A DNA stretch of 63,369 bases from CAYLLN01 sp036496265 (lineage in GTDB: Bacteria > Planctomycetota > Planctomycetia > Pirellulales > Pirellulaceae): positions 1-63,369 of the forward strand of contig DASXLL010000204.1 of NCBI GenBank assembly GCA_036496265.1, read 5' to 3'. A program made the position numbers and the translations under genes. Below, piece by piece: positions 58,201-63,369 of this stretch (its first letter is position 1; each line of letters opens with the position of its first letter). The notes beneath the pieces were generated by a model. The model searched no databases. It saw only the letters and a program-made list of their open reading frames with translations, and was not told the origin of the DNA.

Positions 58201-61200
58201 TGTGAGTAACTACACCGCGGTGCCGACCTATACCGCAATCAGCGGGCTAACGACGCAGAACAACATCATTAAGAACATCGCTTACCAGGGCATCGACATT
58301 GGCTTTGCCAGCAATGGCACGGCGAGCGGCAACAGCACGATCGATCACAACCTGATTCAGAACATCGGCGCGTACAACGATGAGGGCGATGCGATTCGCC
58401 TGTACAACAACTTTTACGCGGACGTGAAGTCGAACCAGATCGCCAACGTGCGAATGGGCGTGGAGGTGGGCAACTTCTATGATCCGAATCCGGGCGCGAA
58501 GGGCAGCGTGACCGATAACGACATTGCCACGCGGCGGCGGGGCGTGTTCTACAACAATATGTTCGGCAATCCGTCAGCCGTGCCGGTTACCGGCAACACC
58601 ATTCATGCGGTGGCGGACGATACAACCAGCCCCGGGTTCGTCGGCTCGTCGTTGTGGACGGGCGTGTACATCATTTCGCAGCAGCAAAACGCCACCGCGA
58701 CGTTCAGCGACAATAGCATTGACGGAGCCGGAAACAGCTATGGCACGTCGGCTGGTTACACCGTGCTCAACACGCAGTCAACGACTAGCGTGACGATCAG
58801 CGGCACGGCTTCGCCGCTCAATAGCATCAAAAACGTCACTCGCGGTATTTGGGAATACAACGGCGACCCCAACGGCTTCGGCGGCACTGCGATAACCGAT
58901 ATGGCGCTGACGATCAGCGGAGTGAAGATCTCGGCGACGGACAACGGCGTTCTCGTTGATGCGAGGGCCAATAACGAAAACGTCTCGGCGACAATTACCG
59001 GTGATACGGATATCACGACAACGGCTGCCGTCGGCATTGGGATTCTTGTCACCGGCGCGCATGCGAGCGCGAACATCACGGGCAATAACGCCTCGATTCA
59101 CGACAACTTAATTGGCATCGACGTGGACGGTGGCTCGGCGACGATTACGAATAATCACCTGACAGGCAACGCGGACGGAATTCATGTCACCAATGCGGTT
59201 GGCACGGTGTTGATTAGCGACAACGTGATCACTGGCGACGGCGATGGCATCGATGTGGCGGGCAGCAGTGCGAACATCTTGCACAACTCGATTGACGTGA
59301 ATGCAACGGGCATCGATGTGAGTGGCGCGTCGAATGTGACGATCGGCGATGGAAGCACGGGCGAGTCGAACGACGTGGCGGGTCAGTTATTTGGGATCAA
59401 CGTGGATGGCGGTACGGTTGCCATCGACACAAATACGCTCAGCAGCAGCGGCGGGACGGCGCTGCAGATTCTAGGCGGCACGACGACGCTTAGTGACAAT
59501 GCGATCAATTTGACCGACTTTGGCTCGACATACATTGAATACGACGTAAGCGGGGAACTCGACGCTACGACAAACACGTTCGACGGCGTTAATCCCTCGG
59601 CTCCCGCAACGACGCTGGCGCAGCTTTATGGCATTGAAGACAAGATTCTCGATGGACTTGACGAATCGCCTCGCGGCCTGGTGCGGATCGTTGCGGGGAA
59701 TGTTTATGTGGCGAATAGTAGCGAAGTTCCGGCCGGCGGTGATCCAGGCGGTGCGGGCGCGATTCAGCGGGCGGTAACGTTGGCATCGGCCAATGATACG
59801 GTTTACGTGCAAGCTGGCACGTACGTCGGCGCGAGCGTCGTTGATAGCACGGATGGCGTTGTCGCGGGAGTGCAGATCACGAAAGCACTGACGCTGCTCG
59901 GTCCGAATGCCGGTTTTGATCCGCTAACCAACGCGACGCCGGCTAATGCAGAGGCGATTCTGGAGCCAGGGTCGTCTGATCCGAATTTAGACTCGAATGA
60001 GGTGGTCGGCATCGAGGTGCTGGCCAGTGGGGTCACGATCAAAGGCTTCCGGATTCGTGGAACGAACGACGTAACGCCGGGCTTCGTACACAACGGCGGC
60101 GTCACGTTTGAAGGCACGCCGATCGACCAGGCCGAAGGCATTGTTTCCTATCGCGGCGTGGGCAACATCACGGTTCAAGGCAATATCGTCGAGTACACCG
60201 ATTACTCGGGCGTCGATTTTTACAATTACGACAATACGGCCGCGACATCGAACAACGTGATCTCGAACAACTTGATTCGCCATTTGAGCGATCAGCAGGG
60301 TTACGGTATTGGCGTCATCATTTACAACAATTTCTATGCCCAGGTGACGGACAACCTGCTGCAAGACGTTTATACGGGCGTGCAAACCGGCAATTTCTCG
60401 CAAGCGAACTCAGACAACAGTTTTGCCCCCGAGATTTCCGGTAACACGATTAACACTCGGCACACCGGCATCTTCTACAACCTCCATTATTCCGATGCTT
60501 CGGCCTTCAGTGTCGATGACAACACGATCACGGCACTGCCGAATACAGGCAGCACGCCGCGGCTGTGGACCGGCATTTTCGTCTCGTCTCAGCAGACGGC
60601 GGTTAGCGCCAGCTTCGCGAATAACTCGATCGACGGCACCGGCGCTACGTTTAGCGAGCATTCGTCGGGCTACATGTTCTACAACGATCCCACCTCGGGA
60701 TCGCTGTCGGTGAGCGGCGGCAGCGTCAGCGGCGTGCAGTACGGCGTCTGGGCCAACAGCTACGAGGGCTATGGCCCGGGCAACGGCGATGCGGTGACGG
60801 CGACGGTTTCCGGCGTGGACATCAATGCGAGCCAGATTGGCGTGTACGTCGAAGATAGCGCCGGAAACACGTCGGTCACACACCCGAACATCTCGTTGAC
60901 GATCAACGGCAACACAGATATTACCACAGCCGGTGGTGGCACCGGAATTTTGGTGAGCGGTGCGCACGCCAGCGCGACGATTACGGGTAATAGCAGCTCG
61001 ATTCATGGGAATGGGATTGGCATCGACGTGAATGGCGGCAATGCGACGATCACGGGCAATCATATTTATGACAACACGACGGGCATCCGCTTTACGAATG
61101 GCGGCACGGGGTCGGTGGGTGGCGCGTTGGCGGCTGACGGCAACAATTTCGATGGCGGCGCGAGCAACGACAACGGCACGGATTTGGAGATCGACAACGC

Positions 61201-63369
61201 GGGGGTGACCATCGGTGGGAATAATTCGTTTGCCGGCGATACGCTGTTCATCAACAACCAAAGCACGACCAGTTACGACCTGACATCCAACGGCACGACG
61301 TTCGAGGGACTGAGCGCGGCGAATTTGGCCGATGATTTCCGGATTGAAGACAAGATTCACCACCGCATGGATACGGACCTGCCGGTGACGACGGGTTTGG
61401 TCACGTGGGTGGCGAACAATGTGTATGTAACCACGCCGGGCGGCGGCTCGACGGATTCGAGCATTCAGCGAGGCATCGATGCGACGCCGGTGGCCGCGAA
61501 TCGGGTCGTGAACGTCGAGGCGGGGACGTATGACCAGATCGCGACGATTGACAAGTCGCTGACGCTACTGGGGGCTGCCAGCCACGGTTCGATCATCGCT
61601 CCGATGGGCGGCGCTCAGCAGACGGTGCTGACGGTGAACGCGGCGGGCGTGACGATCGACGGTGTGAAGGTGCAGGTGAATGAAAGCGACGACGGGAGCA
61701 TCGGCGGCACGGCTCCGATTGCACCCGTGGGCATTGCTTCGGTCGGCGCTGGGGCCAATTTCACCGGTTTGACGATTACCAATACGCAGATCGTCTCGAC
61801 TGGCGACAACAGTGTGCAATGGAGCAGTTCGCCGGGCCTGAGTTTGCGGGCAGCCGGGATCGTGCTGTACAACACAGCCAGTACGCCGTTTCCGTCGGTG
61901 ACATTGACAAACAACGACGTGAACATCACCAGCGGCGCGAGCTTCTTCCAGCGGGCGGTATGGCTGGCGCAGCTCAACGCCCAGATCACCGGGAACACGT
62001 TCCAAGGCATTGCGAACGACCTGTTGTTCCAATTTGCCTCGGGCGGGGCATCGACAATCAGCAACAACACCTTTAGCGGACTGCAGGTCTCCGACGGCAG
62101 CAGTGCGGGCGTCGTAATCAGCGATCCGAACGGTGGCTCGCCCCTATCGATCACGGGCAACACATTTGCACCCACGGCGGCAGCCGTCAATTCGCTTCCG
62201 CTGCAAATCAATCGGAATGCTTCGAGCGGCTCGGCGATCGACATCAGCGGCAACACGTTCACGGGGTACAACCTCATCGGCGTCGATATCGGCGGCGCCC
62301 AGGACGTGAGTGTCACGGGCAATACTTTCACGCCGAAGGCTGGCGCGACGGGATTCACGAGCGTCCGTGTCGATTCGCAGACGGCGAGCAACAACGGCGC
62401 AACCACCACGCCCATCAATACGACAATCGATGGCAACACGTTCCATTTGAACGCCGGAGCGACGGGCACTGCGATTGCCATCGCCAATAACCTCTCAGGC
62501 GCGAATTTCACGGGCGTGAAGATTGGCCAAACGACCGACAATACGTACGACAGCGGCTTTACCACCGGTGTTTCCGTCACCGGCGGCAAGGCAACGATCA
62601 GCGATGCCATCGGCGGCGCGACGACGGGTGTTTCCGTCACGGGCGGCCAGGTGACGCTGACGAACAGTTCGCTTTCCGACAATACGACGGGCGTTTCGGT
62701 CACCGGGCCGGGTTCCTTGACTGTCCAATCGGGCAACACGATCTCGGGCGGCACGACGGGCCTGGTTTTGAGTGGGGCGACCGCGGGTCTCGTTGGTTCG
62801 ACGCTCGATAACCTGATCTTTGCTGGCCAGACGGGCAACTACATCACGCTGACCGGCGGGGCGCTGGGCGGGGCGACGCCGACGCAGATCGACGCGACGG
62901 GCGCGAAGTTCGATGGCTTCCAGGCGGGTGGGCAGCCGGTGAATGCGACGACGCTGCCGAGCTTTTACGCGACGGAGAATAAGATTGCCGATTACTTGGA
63001 CGACGGGACGCTGGGATATGTGAAGCTGAAGAACGGCAATGAGTTCGTGGCGCATGGCAGCTCGGTCGGACCGCAGGGGAGCGCAGGGGCGATTCAGCGG
63101 GGCGTGAACGTGGCGGCGGCGGGCGACACGGTGAATATCGAAGATGGGACGTACGTGGAGCAAGTGGTGATTTCCGGCGCGGCGAAGGACGGCGTGACGC
63201 TGCTGGGCCAGAGCCAGGCGGGGACGATCATTCAGTCGCCGGCAGTCGTCCCGGCGTTCTTCATGACATCCGCGGAAAATCATGCGGTTGTCTTGGTCGA
63301 AAATGCAAACGCTGACGTGAAGACGCTAACGGTCGATGGAAACGGCCAAGGAAACCCCAATAACCGTTT
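43217..63369 (+). CDS. Giant modular surface protein: LEPR-XLL, Calx-beta and beta-helix modules (3' end outside window)
   Basis: One uninterrupted reading frame of 6,717 codons; no stop before the window ends. The ATG has AGGAA seven bases upstream. The basic N-terminus contains MERLEDRSLLT (about 42-52), the LEPR-XLL-type signature of large exported planctomycete proteins. An autotransporter-like beta region with SPGNSPG (about 55-515) follows. About seven Calx-beta domains (44765-47240) come next, each with an (V/A)xEG start and a NDD or DDD end. The remainder is right-handed beta-helix repeat (GNTF, NDI, SGNT units; SIQRGVxxA...GDTVNVxAGTY entries) in duplicated modules. Likely exported, calcium-binding and adhesive or polysaccharide-interacting. 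Function is inferred from domains only. Confidence 0.93.
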   Translation, partial: MKIGSFWQSIIKRWNRRISRTEAGRHLRRRFLRQDMLRRDMQMERLEDRSLLTTLYWLATNSSNWNDNNWSAANDGSVDSGLRPGSGDTLIFDSSAANFDTSNGFVPFNDMPATLSGLTIQVVDGSASDDFDFSGKTFSTVGISLSDAATPGGSPAALFEQKVSLSSGATFLTNSGLITFGNSVDIKTFTLTMDGSGTTKIDVPINGTTGGVTKMGTGTLLRANVDTYAGVTEVVSGTLKLDLSSNTQGSRLKVDAGATFDLGGHDAAVGSLAGDAGAIVTSNGGPGLLTAGSDGSSSTFAGTIQKGTGSVSFSKSGTGTLTFSGSNTIDGPLGVSISGGTLTDNGSITAFNLTLSNGVLNGSGSVNGPVTTSAGTTVSGDLSFLQNLTISGAYSPGNSPGVTSVAGTLTLNSSAQLVIDVDDASAGPGVGYDQVQVGNSLSVLSGATLTLNSTGAHPATADAILRIIDVTSNAAAAANTFSGRAQGSAVSAGGFNGIINYSGGTGNDVTLETLGTFSVAADADANEGDSGTTTRTFTITRAGGTSATGVGPIHVSYKTTDGTATSPSDYAAATLAQLSFDPTGSRTQTVTVNVNGDTTVEKDETFSVDLSANDTGSFLGTSSATATIKNDDTAAYTISSPTAVTEGQPITFTIHLSNPVDVNTTLNVTFSGGSATAGDALSGDYNATTQQVTFLAGTNTDQMVTVSTRDDDTVEGQETFGVVLSPTTPLTGGYIATYGSGTGTINDNDSAEVSISPTMVDEGNTGTVSMDFTVALSHPVQGTVSVQFDTQDFEAISVGVHPDFVAHSEMVVFAPGDINKVVHVTINGDTTVEKDERLNGIISLLNNGGQAVTLAGGGSTAEATGTITNDDNATLSITGNSVAEGNSGSSTNLGLFTISLSQPADVPVTVHVETADDGTPGAHSATAGSDYTAVNMDVVIPAGETSLDVSVPVLGDNMVELNETLTGTISGPQVDGRSITLGSPTTSTATIVNDDATVSIAPSSAGAEGGSNVMFTVSRNLVSASATTVTFTLTGGTATAGTASSGDYDASAYVSGPNYTVVIPANSTSATISLPVNNDRAIEGTESVRATITSSDNGGAIDATPADESIVDNDTASVELSGTTNVVEGGAADSSLAVTLHYQTNGTGTPSLETDITNVQLAANPAYSSTAPVSFLAGSVDNATRSLSVSAPADTVVTGLQTFTASLANPTSSAVVTPSGTGTVNIADADTATVTIDTPAAITEGHSTTVQAHLHILRNNAATNDTLGSAVDVQLAGNGRYSSTTGTFPAGAQDGVAVTLTITSLDDVDNQGDKTYADAFSVTGVATASGSPVSVAIHDDDGSDSRSFTLPAAGQYSLTYDSATNSVQIRQGNSTGTVLTAEVLDNTYSLVINGTGGDDDLTIDLGTGDAIPNFAGGITFNGLGQGAGGDALHIVGGNQGNVTYSYTDGVAGSGSIAMQNFGTVNYTGLEPITNTGTASDVEFDLPSGADAAVLGDGGGGNLKLSSTPATFEATTFAPPTHGLKIVGGAGDTLTVNQAVDVSAGGSGNAITLNVPTITLNANLTAGTISGTATTVTVDDAPSGQIQDGIDVAVSGASVNVAAGTYNQVATINKSLTLLGAAGHGSLIAPTSGAQQTVLTVNATNVTIDGLAIQVNETVVGGNPIAPVGIAAVGPAPGSVADFNGLTIKNTQITSFGDNASVNWTGSPGLKVRGAGIVLYDSPSGGFPTVTLTNNSVDITSGSSFYQRAVWLAQLNAQISGNTFRGNANDLLFQFASGGPSTISGNTFSGLQNSDGTSAGVVISDSNGGSPISITGNTFAPAVTAFNSLPLQINRNASSGSAIDISGNTFTGYNLVGVDVGGAQDVSVTGNTFTPKAGAAGFTSVRVNSQTASNNGATTTPINTTIDGNTFHLSAGATGTAIAISNTLPGANFTGVTIGTTTDNTYDSGFTTGVAVTGGKATISDAITGAATGVSVTGGQLTLSNASISGGTTGLAVSGATATIAGNTLGNTVFSGQTGKYIALSGGALSGTEIDGTGATYGAVLGSGATTADGYAIEDKITHAVDVSGLGFVRVKSGNVFVTPNSFVAPATDDTGAIQRAINAAVASDTVHVESGSYIDNLTINKTLHLVGDDQLTTTVVPANSGVVPLNQTSSLPSGASNMILIQASSVEVTGLTLDGDNPNMTSGVISGGVDIDARNGIIEDFNAGTFNGTNVHDVTVKNIYLRGIYASSGGSGFVFDHNTVDNVQGSANSIAIFNFGGSGVISGNHVSHAGDAISANQSRGTQFLNNTVTSSASGIHTDNNGGSGGVADEIAGNTVSSGTTNAYGIFVFAPYFNVNVHDNTISDVAVGLAEFGGYGGSATFDHNTVSLGAATAAGSAGLYVSTSLLGFGDADVKATVQNGNSFTNFETGIYLEQTTGTETPELGFVGTNTVTGGTTGFSIAGVGATPTAGHAKLTGDTLANTKFSGQSGQYIALANGALAGHEIDGTGVTYGAVVGSSATTAQGFAIEDKITHAVDASGLGFVRVKAGNVFVTQTSDSIQRGVGAAVGGDTVNVQAGTFTENVNVNKRVTISGAGSGSDPAANTIVTSAAANTPVVVLSTGGTSASSRLVLSNLRVTGATGSGNAANGISITGGSGYTTIDNVAAVSNGGSGVAIDSAGSFSDIKIQNNTTISGNGLDGIRIPSSVAGLDGLTIDHTTVSGNFGSGLDTNPGDTANVPITNITISNSQFSNNNTGNSSTTADISLFAFRGNATFQNDTIAHSNASHAIQIDGRDQSGAAGTMSFDGVRVTGTPGKAGINIQNFIGQDLSTKLTFNNVDLSGVASTGGWAALNLEAGAGIVNLGNTKFTALGAGQPQAIGLANAGGVDARTARFVDALDVAVTDPYQIADSVVDGVDVSGPGLVRITTGQVYTTPNSFLSPATHANIQNAINAATSGDTVNIEQGSVVAPFAYSGTIDAVGTVNSPINKDIAFTPSVSPATITNTGSMSLNAGDALNLQLDGTTQSQYDNFVITGGASLGGATLNLTTNFAPLPTSGTFTLIDTTTGVTGTFALMPEGAIFNRGGVDFQITYQGGADHDDVVLTVINAASPVLTGTAGVDDYSVVRGVIGSPNGNTDPARLYVYQNGSLIWDTDFASITGGLTIQGLDGNDSFTADLSNGDVVPAGGILFNGGNPTTSPGDSLTITGGTTQGKTTYHYTNAHDGSVEMQNFGTISYTGLEPVTNTGVQDDVEVDLPAGAGAVTLGDGGTGKITLSSTPTTFEATTFSAPTHSLKIVGGATDTLTVNKAVTVAGGGSFIELDVPTITLNANLTAGTISGTATTVTVDDAPSGQIQDGIDVAVSGATVNVAAGNYAEAVQVNKTLTILGANAGTAGSSMSRGPESLLAPIAGAQQTVLTVNATNVTIDGLAIQVNQNDDGAIGGTAPIAPVGIAAVGQAPGNVADFNGLTITNTKITSIGDNAVSWTGSPSLTVRGAGIVLVDSPSGGIPSVTISNNDVNITSGTSFYQRGVWLAQVKANITGNTLRGNANDLIFQFASGGTSTISGNAFAGVQNAGGGGVVIADPNSNSPISITGNQFTPNTTAIPTLSLQINRNASTNSPITISGNTFQNYLYGVAIGGAQDVAVTGNTFTPRASAAGFSDVIVDSQTASNNGATTTPINTTINGNTFNLNTGATGTAVTIQDSLSGSNFTGVSIGATSDNTYATGHTAGVSMTGGKVTISDSITGATTGISVTGGQLTLSNASISGGTTGLAVSGSSATLAGNTLNNTAFSGQTGDYITLSGGAMGSPRVEIDATAATFNGHTGATAVDLAEEYGIENKITDYLDNGTLGFARIKAGNVFVTQSSGSVRRGVDVAAGNETVNVDAGTFHEDVNISKAGIKLLGAGPGVGGTTISGAIGGSGSTITVAASNIEIAGFTITRDGNTMAQWNDPNLNSAGIAILGTSLTGMLVHDNLITGNRTAIDINNSSGHTIRNNVITDNHTGLIFRNQTDNLTVIENEITDNRTDGVLFLDASSGSNSPVQTALNSTFSNNNISGNWYGQIVDRQSGGSLPAPGTTNLKNFSDNWFGTSTPVITTANSAEPGYATLIPVEFGGTSTAPGGQPDIAGPASANFDISPLLTVGTDTDVETHAGWGTYGFQGSHAELIVTAAGAQVTPPTSRIQEGIDDVDNNGTVHILAGSYPGSVDAVTGGKGVNLSPGASPAQVAIGGDLSLNTGDTLTIELNGTSATDNVNGYDNLVVSGTVTLNDATLAVSRGFDSAPGDSFTIIDNSGTSDAVTGTFHNLPEGSVVTVRGVPYTISYHGGDGNDVTLTEAPVAPVWVNDTWIAVDDASGGGPGVQVGDTVMSNIGAGDAAVTGKVFGYNAFSTVQNGVSYVAAGGTVNVLAGSYVDNVTINKALTLAGAGQATTTIVTGTTSPSNTSDPNAGNAIIRVGSSDVHITGLTLEGNNPSIPGALASNGVNVDATSGIITVFTTTTPNYTNLEIDHVTVQDIYLRGIEARMTGTMNIHDNTVTNVDGSVDFSVAIFNRDGGGTISGNTVSITPDAINANHSRGTQFLNNIITHAQSGIHTDNSGDSGGTSTDLIDGNTISLGDRMTAPASYGIWTLAPYQTVTVHDNTISDVDIGLGVYGGGGGTTQFNGNTVTANSTGLLVTTDAMGFGDMNASASVTGGSISAGSTGILVQDSSSGANTALATISGVAISDLQPSTIGIDIEGSGASASVSDTSISDFTTGILDHGGTLEIGSGNSISDTSTGLQISGSTAQLTGNTLSDLMFTGQGTYITLDSGALGSPRQEIDATAATFDGITGADAATLGDDYAIEDKITDYLDGGAVGFVRITPDTVYVTQASESVGSGGSPGAVQRGVNVVNDADLTNDTVNVQAGTYVGSVLINQTLSLVGPNSASDPTNGGLRVGEAIIRPGIDGASPYGGQTHTTLITVRANDVAIKGLTLDGSNDSLTGGVNLTKTGMTPIVSHAMTGIGSFDSSTMSAIDVSNYTAVPTYTAISGLTTQNNIIKNIAYQGIDIGFASNGTASGNSTIDHNLIQNIGAYNDEGDAIRLYNNFYADVKSNQIANVRMGVEVGNFYDPNPGAKGSVTDNDIATRRRGVFYNNMFGNPSAVPVTGNTIHAVADDTTSPGFVGSSLWTGVYIISQQQNATATFSDNSIDGAGNSYGTSAGYTVLNTQSTTSVTISGTASPLNSIKNVTRGIWEYNGDPNGFGGTAITDMALTISGVKISATDNGVLVDARANNENVSATITGDTDITTTAAVGIGILVTGAHASANITGNNASIHDNLIGIDVDGGSATITNNHLTGNADGIHVTNAVGTVLISDNVITGDGDGIDVAGSSANILHNSIDVNATGIDVSGASNVTIGDGSTGESNDVAGQLFGINVDGGTVAIDTNTLSSSGGTALQILGGTTTLSDNAINLTDFGSTYIEYDVSGELDATTNTFDGVNPSAPATTLAQLYGIEDKILDGLDESPRGLVRIVAGNVYVANSSEVPAGGDPGGAGAIQRAVTLASANDTVYVQAGTYVGASVVDSTDGVVAGVQITKALTLLGPNAGFDPLTNATPANAEAILEPGSSDPNLDSNEVVGIEVLASGVTIKGFRIRGTNDVTPGFVHNGGVTFEGTPIDQAEGIVSYRGVGNITVQGNIVEYTDYSGVDFYNYDNTAATSNNVISNNLIRHLSDQQGYGIGVIIYNNFYAQVTDNLLQDVYTGVQTGNFSQANSDNSFAPEISGNTINTRHTGIFYNLHYSDASAFSVDDNTITALPNTGSTPRLWTGIFVSSQQTAVSASFANNSIDGTGATFSEHSSGYMFYNDPTSGSLSVSGGSVSGVQYGVWANSYEGYGPGNGDAVTATVSGVDINASQIGVYVEDSAGNTSVTHPNISLTINGNTDITTAGGGTGILVSGAHASATITGNSSSIHGNGIGIDVNGGNATITGNHIYDNTTGIRFTNGGTGSVGGALAADGNNFDGGASNDNGTDLEIDNAGVTIGGNNSFAGDTLFINNQSTTSYDLTSNGTTFEGLSAANLADDFRIEDKIHHRMDTDLPVTTGLVTWVANNVYVTTPGGGSTDSSIQRGIDATPVAANRVVNVEAGTYDQIATIDKSLTLLGAASHGSIIAPMGGAQQTVLTVNAAGVTIDGVKVQVNESDDGSIGGTAPIAPVGIASVGAGANFTGLTITNTQIVSTGDNSVQWSSSPGLSLRAAGIVLYNTASTPFPSVTLTNNDVNITSGASFFQRAVWLAQLNAQITGNTFQGIANDLLFQFASGGASTISNNTFSGLQVSDGSSAGVVISDPNGGSPLSITGNTFAPTAAAVNSLPLQINRNASSGSAIDISGNTFTGYNLIGVDIGGAQDVSVTGNTFTPKAGATGFTSVRVDSQTASNNGATTTPINTTIDGNTFHLNAGATGTAIAIANNLSGANFTGVKIGQTTDNTYDSGFTTGVSVTGGKATISDAIGGATTGVSVTGGQVTLTNSSLSDNTTGVSVTGPGSLTVQSGNTISGGTTGLVLSGATAGLVGSTLDNLIFAGQTGNYITLTGGALGGATPTQIDATGAKFDGFQAGGQPVNATTLPSFYATENKIADYLDDGTLGYVKLKNGNEFVAHGSSVGPQGSAGAIQRGVNVAAAGDTVNIEDGTYVEQVVISGAAKDGVTLLGQSQAGTIIQSPAVVPAFFMTSAENHAVVLVENANADVKTLTVDGNGQGNPNNR
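44765..47240 (+). repeat. Array of about seven Calx-beta-type domains in the giant gene
   Basis: Units of about 115-120 residues begin with phrases like VSISPTMVDEG, LSITGNSVAEG and VSIAPSSAGAEG and end with TIKNDD, TINDND, TITNDD, TIVNDD, SIVDND, IADAD or IHDDDG. The phrase GDTTVEKDE occurs twice. Calx-beta domains bind calcium through the terminal acidic residues. Confidence 0.85.
47876..49462 (+). repeat. Beta-helix module A, copy 1
   Basis: Starts VPTITLNANLTAGTISG, passes QTVLTVNATNVTIDGLAIQVN, SSFYQRAVWLAQL, and QLTLSNASISGGTTGLAV, and ends with the linker IEDKITHAVD...GNVFVT. It matches copies at 53126 and about 61436 over about 530 residues. Confidence 0.85.
49463..50824 (+). repeat. 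Beta-helix module B, copy 1
   Basis: Marked by YLRGIYASSGG, SRGTQFLNNTV, SGIHTDNNGG and YGIFVFAPY, ending in the linker IEDKITHAVDASGLGFV...VFVT. It is related to the module at about 56305-57763. Confidence 0.8.
53126..54751 (+). repeat. Beta-helix module A, copy 2
   Basis: The first 130 bp (53126-53255) are identical to 47876-48005. Further matching blocks include the QTASNNGATTTPINTTI and QLTLSNASISGGTTGLAV segments. It ends with the linker IENKITDYLDNGTLGFA...VFVT. Confidence 0.88.
56305..57763 (+). repeat. Beta-helix module B, copy 2
   Basis: Shares YLRGIEARMTG, SRGTQFLNNII, SGIHTDNSG and YGIWTLAPY with module B copy 1, and ends in the linker IEDKITDYLDGGAVGFV...VYVT. Confidence 0.8.
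57764..59713 (+). repeat. Beta-helix module C, copy 1
   Basis: Marked by YNNFYADVKSN, GVFYNNMFG, TGVYIISQQQNATATFSDNS and GAHASANITGN. It ends with the linker IEDKILDGLDESPRGLV. It is followed directly by a second copy. Confidence 0.78.
59714..61432 (+). repeat. Beta-helix module C, copy 2
   Basis: Shares YNNFYAQVTDN, TGIFYNLHY, TGIFVSSQQTAVSASFANNS and GAHASATITGN with copy 1, and ends with the linker IEDKIHHRMD...VYVT. Confidence 0.78.
61433..63052 (+). repeat. Beta-helix module A, copy 3
   Basis: Matches copy 1 closely over the SSGSAIDISGNTFTGYNL and QTASNNGATTTPINTTIDGN segments, with near-identical DNA around 62100-62480 and 48600-48980. It ends with the linker ATENKIADYLDDGTLGYV. Confidence 0.85.

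Noticed and set aside
1..63369. tRNA, rRNA, transposases, integrases, phage genes
   Set aside because: None was seen on reading both strands; short tRNAs could still be missed without a covariance-model search.

Overview
The window looks like chromosome from a planctomycete, most likely of the Pirellulales group. The pointers are moderate-to-high GC, two exported sulfatases, a Cys-rich BBP7-type outer-membrane barrel protein, an N-terminal LEDRSLL (LEPR-XLL-like) signature on a giant exported protein, a TgpA-type transglutaminase, an FHA-HTH regulator, weak or absent Shine-Dalgarno sites before many genes, and many short palindromic intergenic repeats. No rRNA, tRNA, transposase, integrase or CRISPR array was seen.

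Layout. 0-2.3 kb: ald-mtnA, abutting, on the minus strand. 2.4-6.2 kb: a sulfatase, a Gly/Tyr-rich secreted protein, a DUF433/DUF5615 toxin-antitoxin-like pair and a small lipoprotein. 6.3-11.4 kb: a membrane protein, ComF, an LptF/LptG-type permease and an acyl-CoA synthetase. 11.5-19.5 kb: a small secreted protein, a secreted esterase, the BBP7 barrel protein with a strong terminator, glycerol kinase and a second sulfatase. 19.7-23.0 kb: an HTH gene that seems split by a frame change, then four small unknown genes in one direction. 23.3-29.0 kb: a gliding-type ABC exporter operon (ATPase, GldF-GldG fusion, DUF4340). 29.3-33.7 kb: a DSD1-family PLP enzyme, a thioredoxin-fold exported protein lacking the first catalytic Cys, and an overlapping small gene plus DTGA aspartic protease gene. 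33.7-42.1 kb: D-xylonate dehydratase, transglutaminase, DUF933 GTPase, RNase HI, EF-hand protein, esterase and FHA-HTH regulator.

43.2-63.4 kb: one open reading frame of at least 6,717 codons that runs off the window. It encodes a giant modular surface or secreted protein: LEDRSLL motif, autotransporter-type repeats, about seven Calx-beta domains, then a long chain of right-handed beta-helix modules. Several modules are duplicated, and eight copies of a 26-28-residue linker separate them. This is the most unusual object in the window.

A second theme is short palindromic repeats. Several sit exactly at gene 3' ends; in three genes the terminal CTAC of a repeat supplies the TAG stop. Others lie inside genes in frame, including three tandem 36-bp units in the xylonate dehydratase. 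All functional calls rest on motif recognition from the translated sequence; no database search was run.
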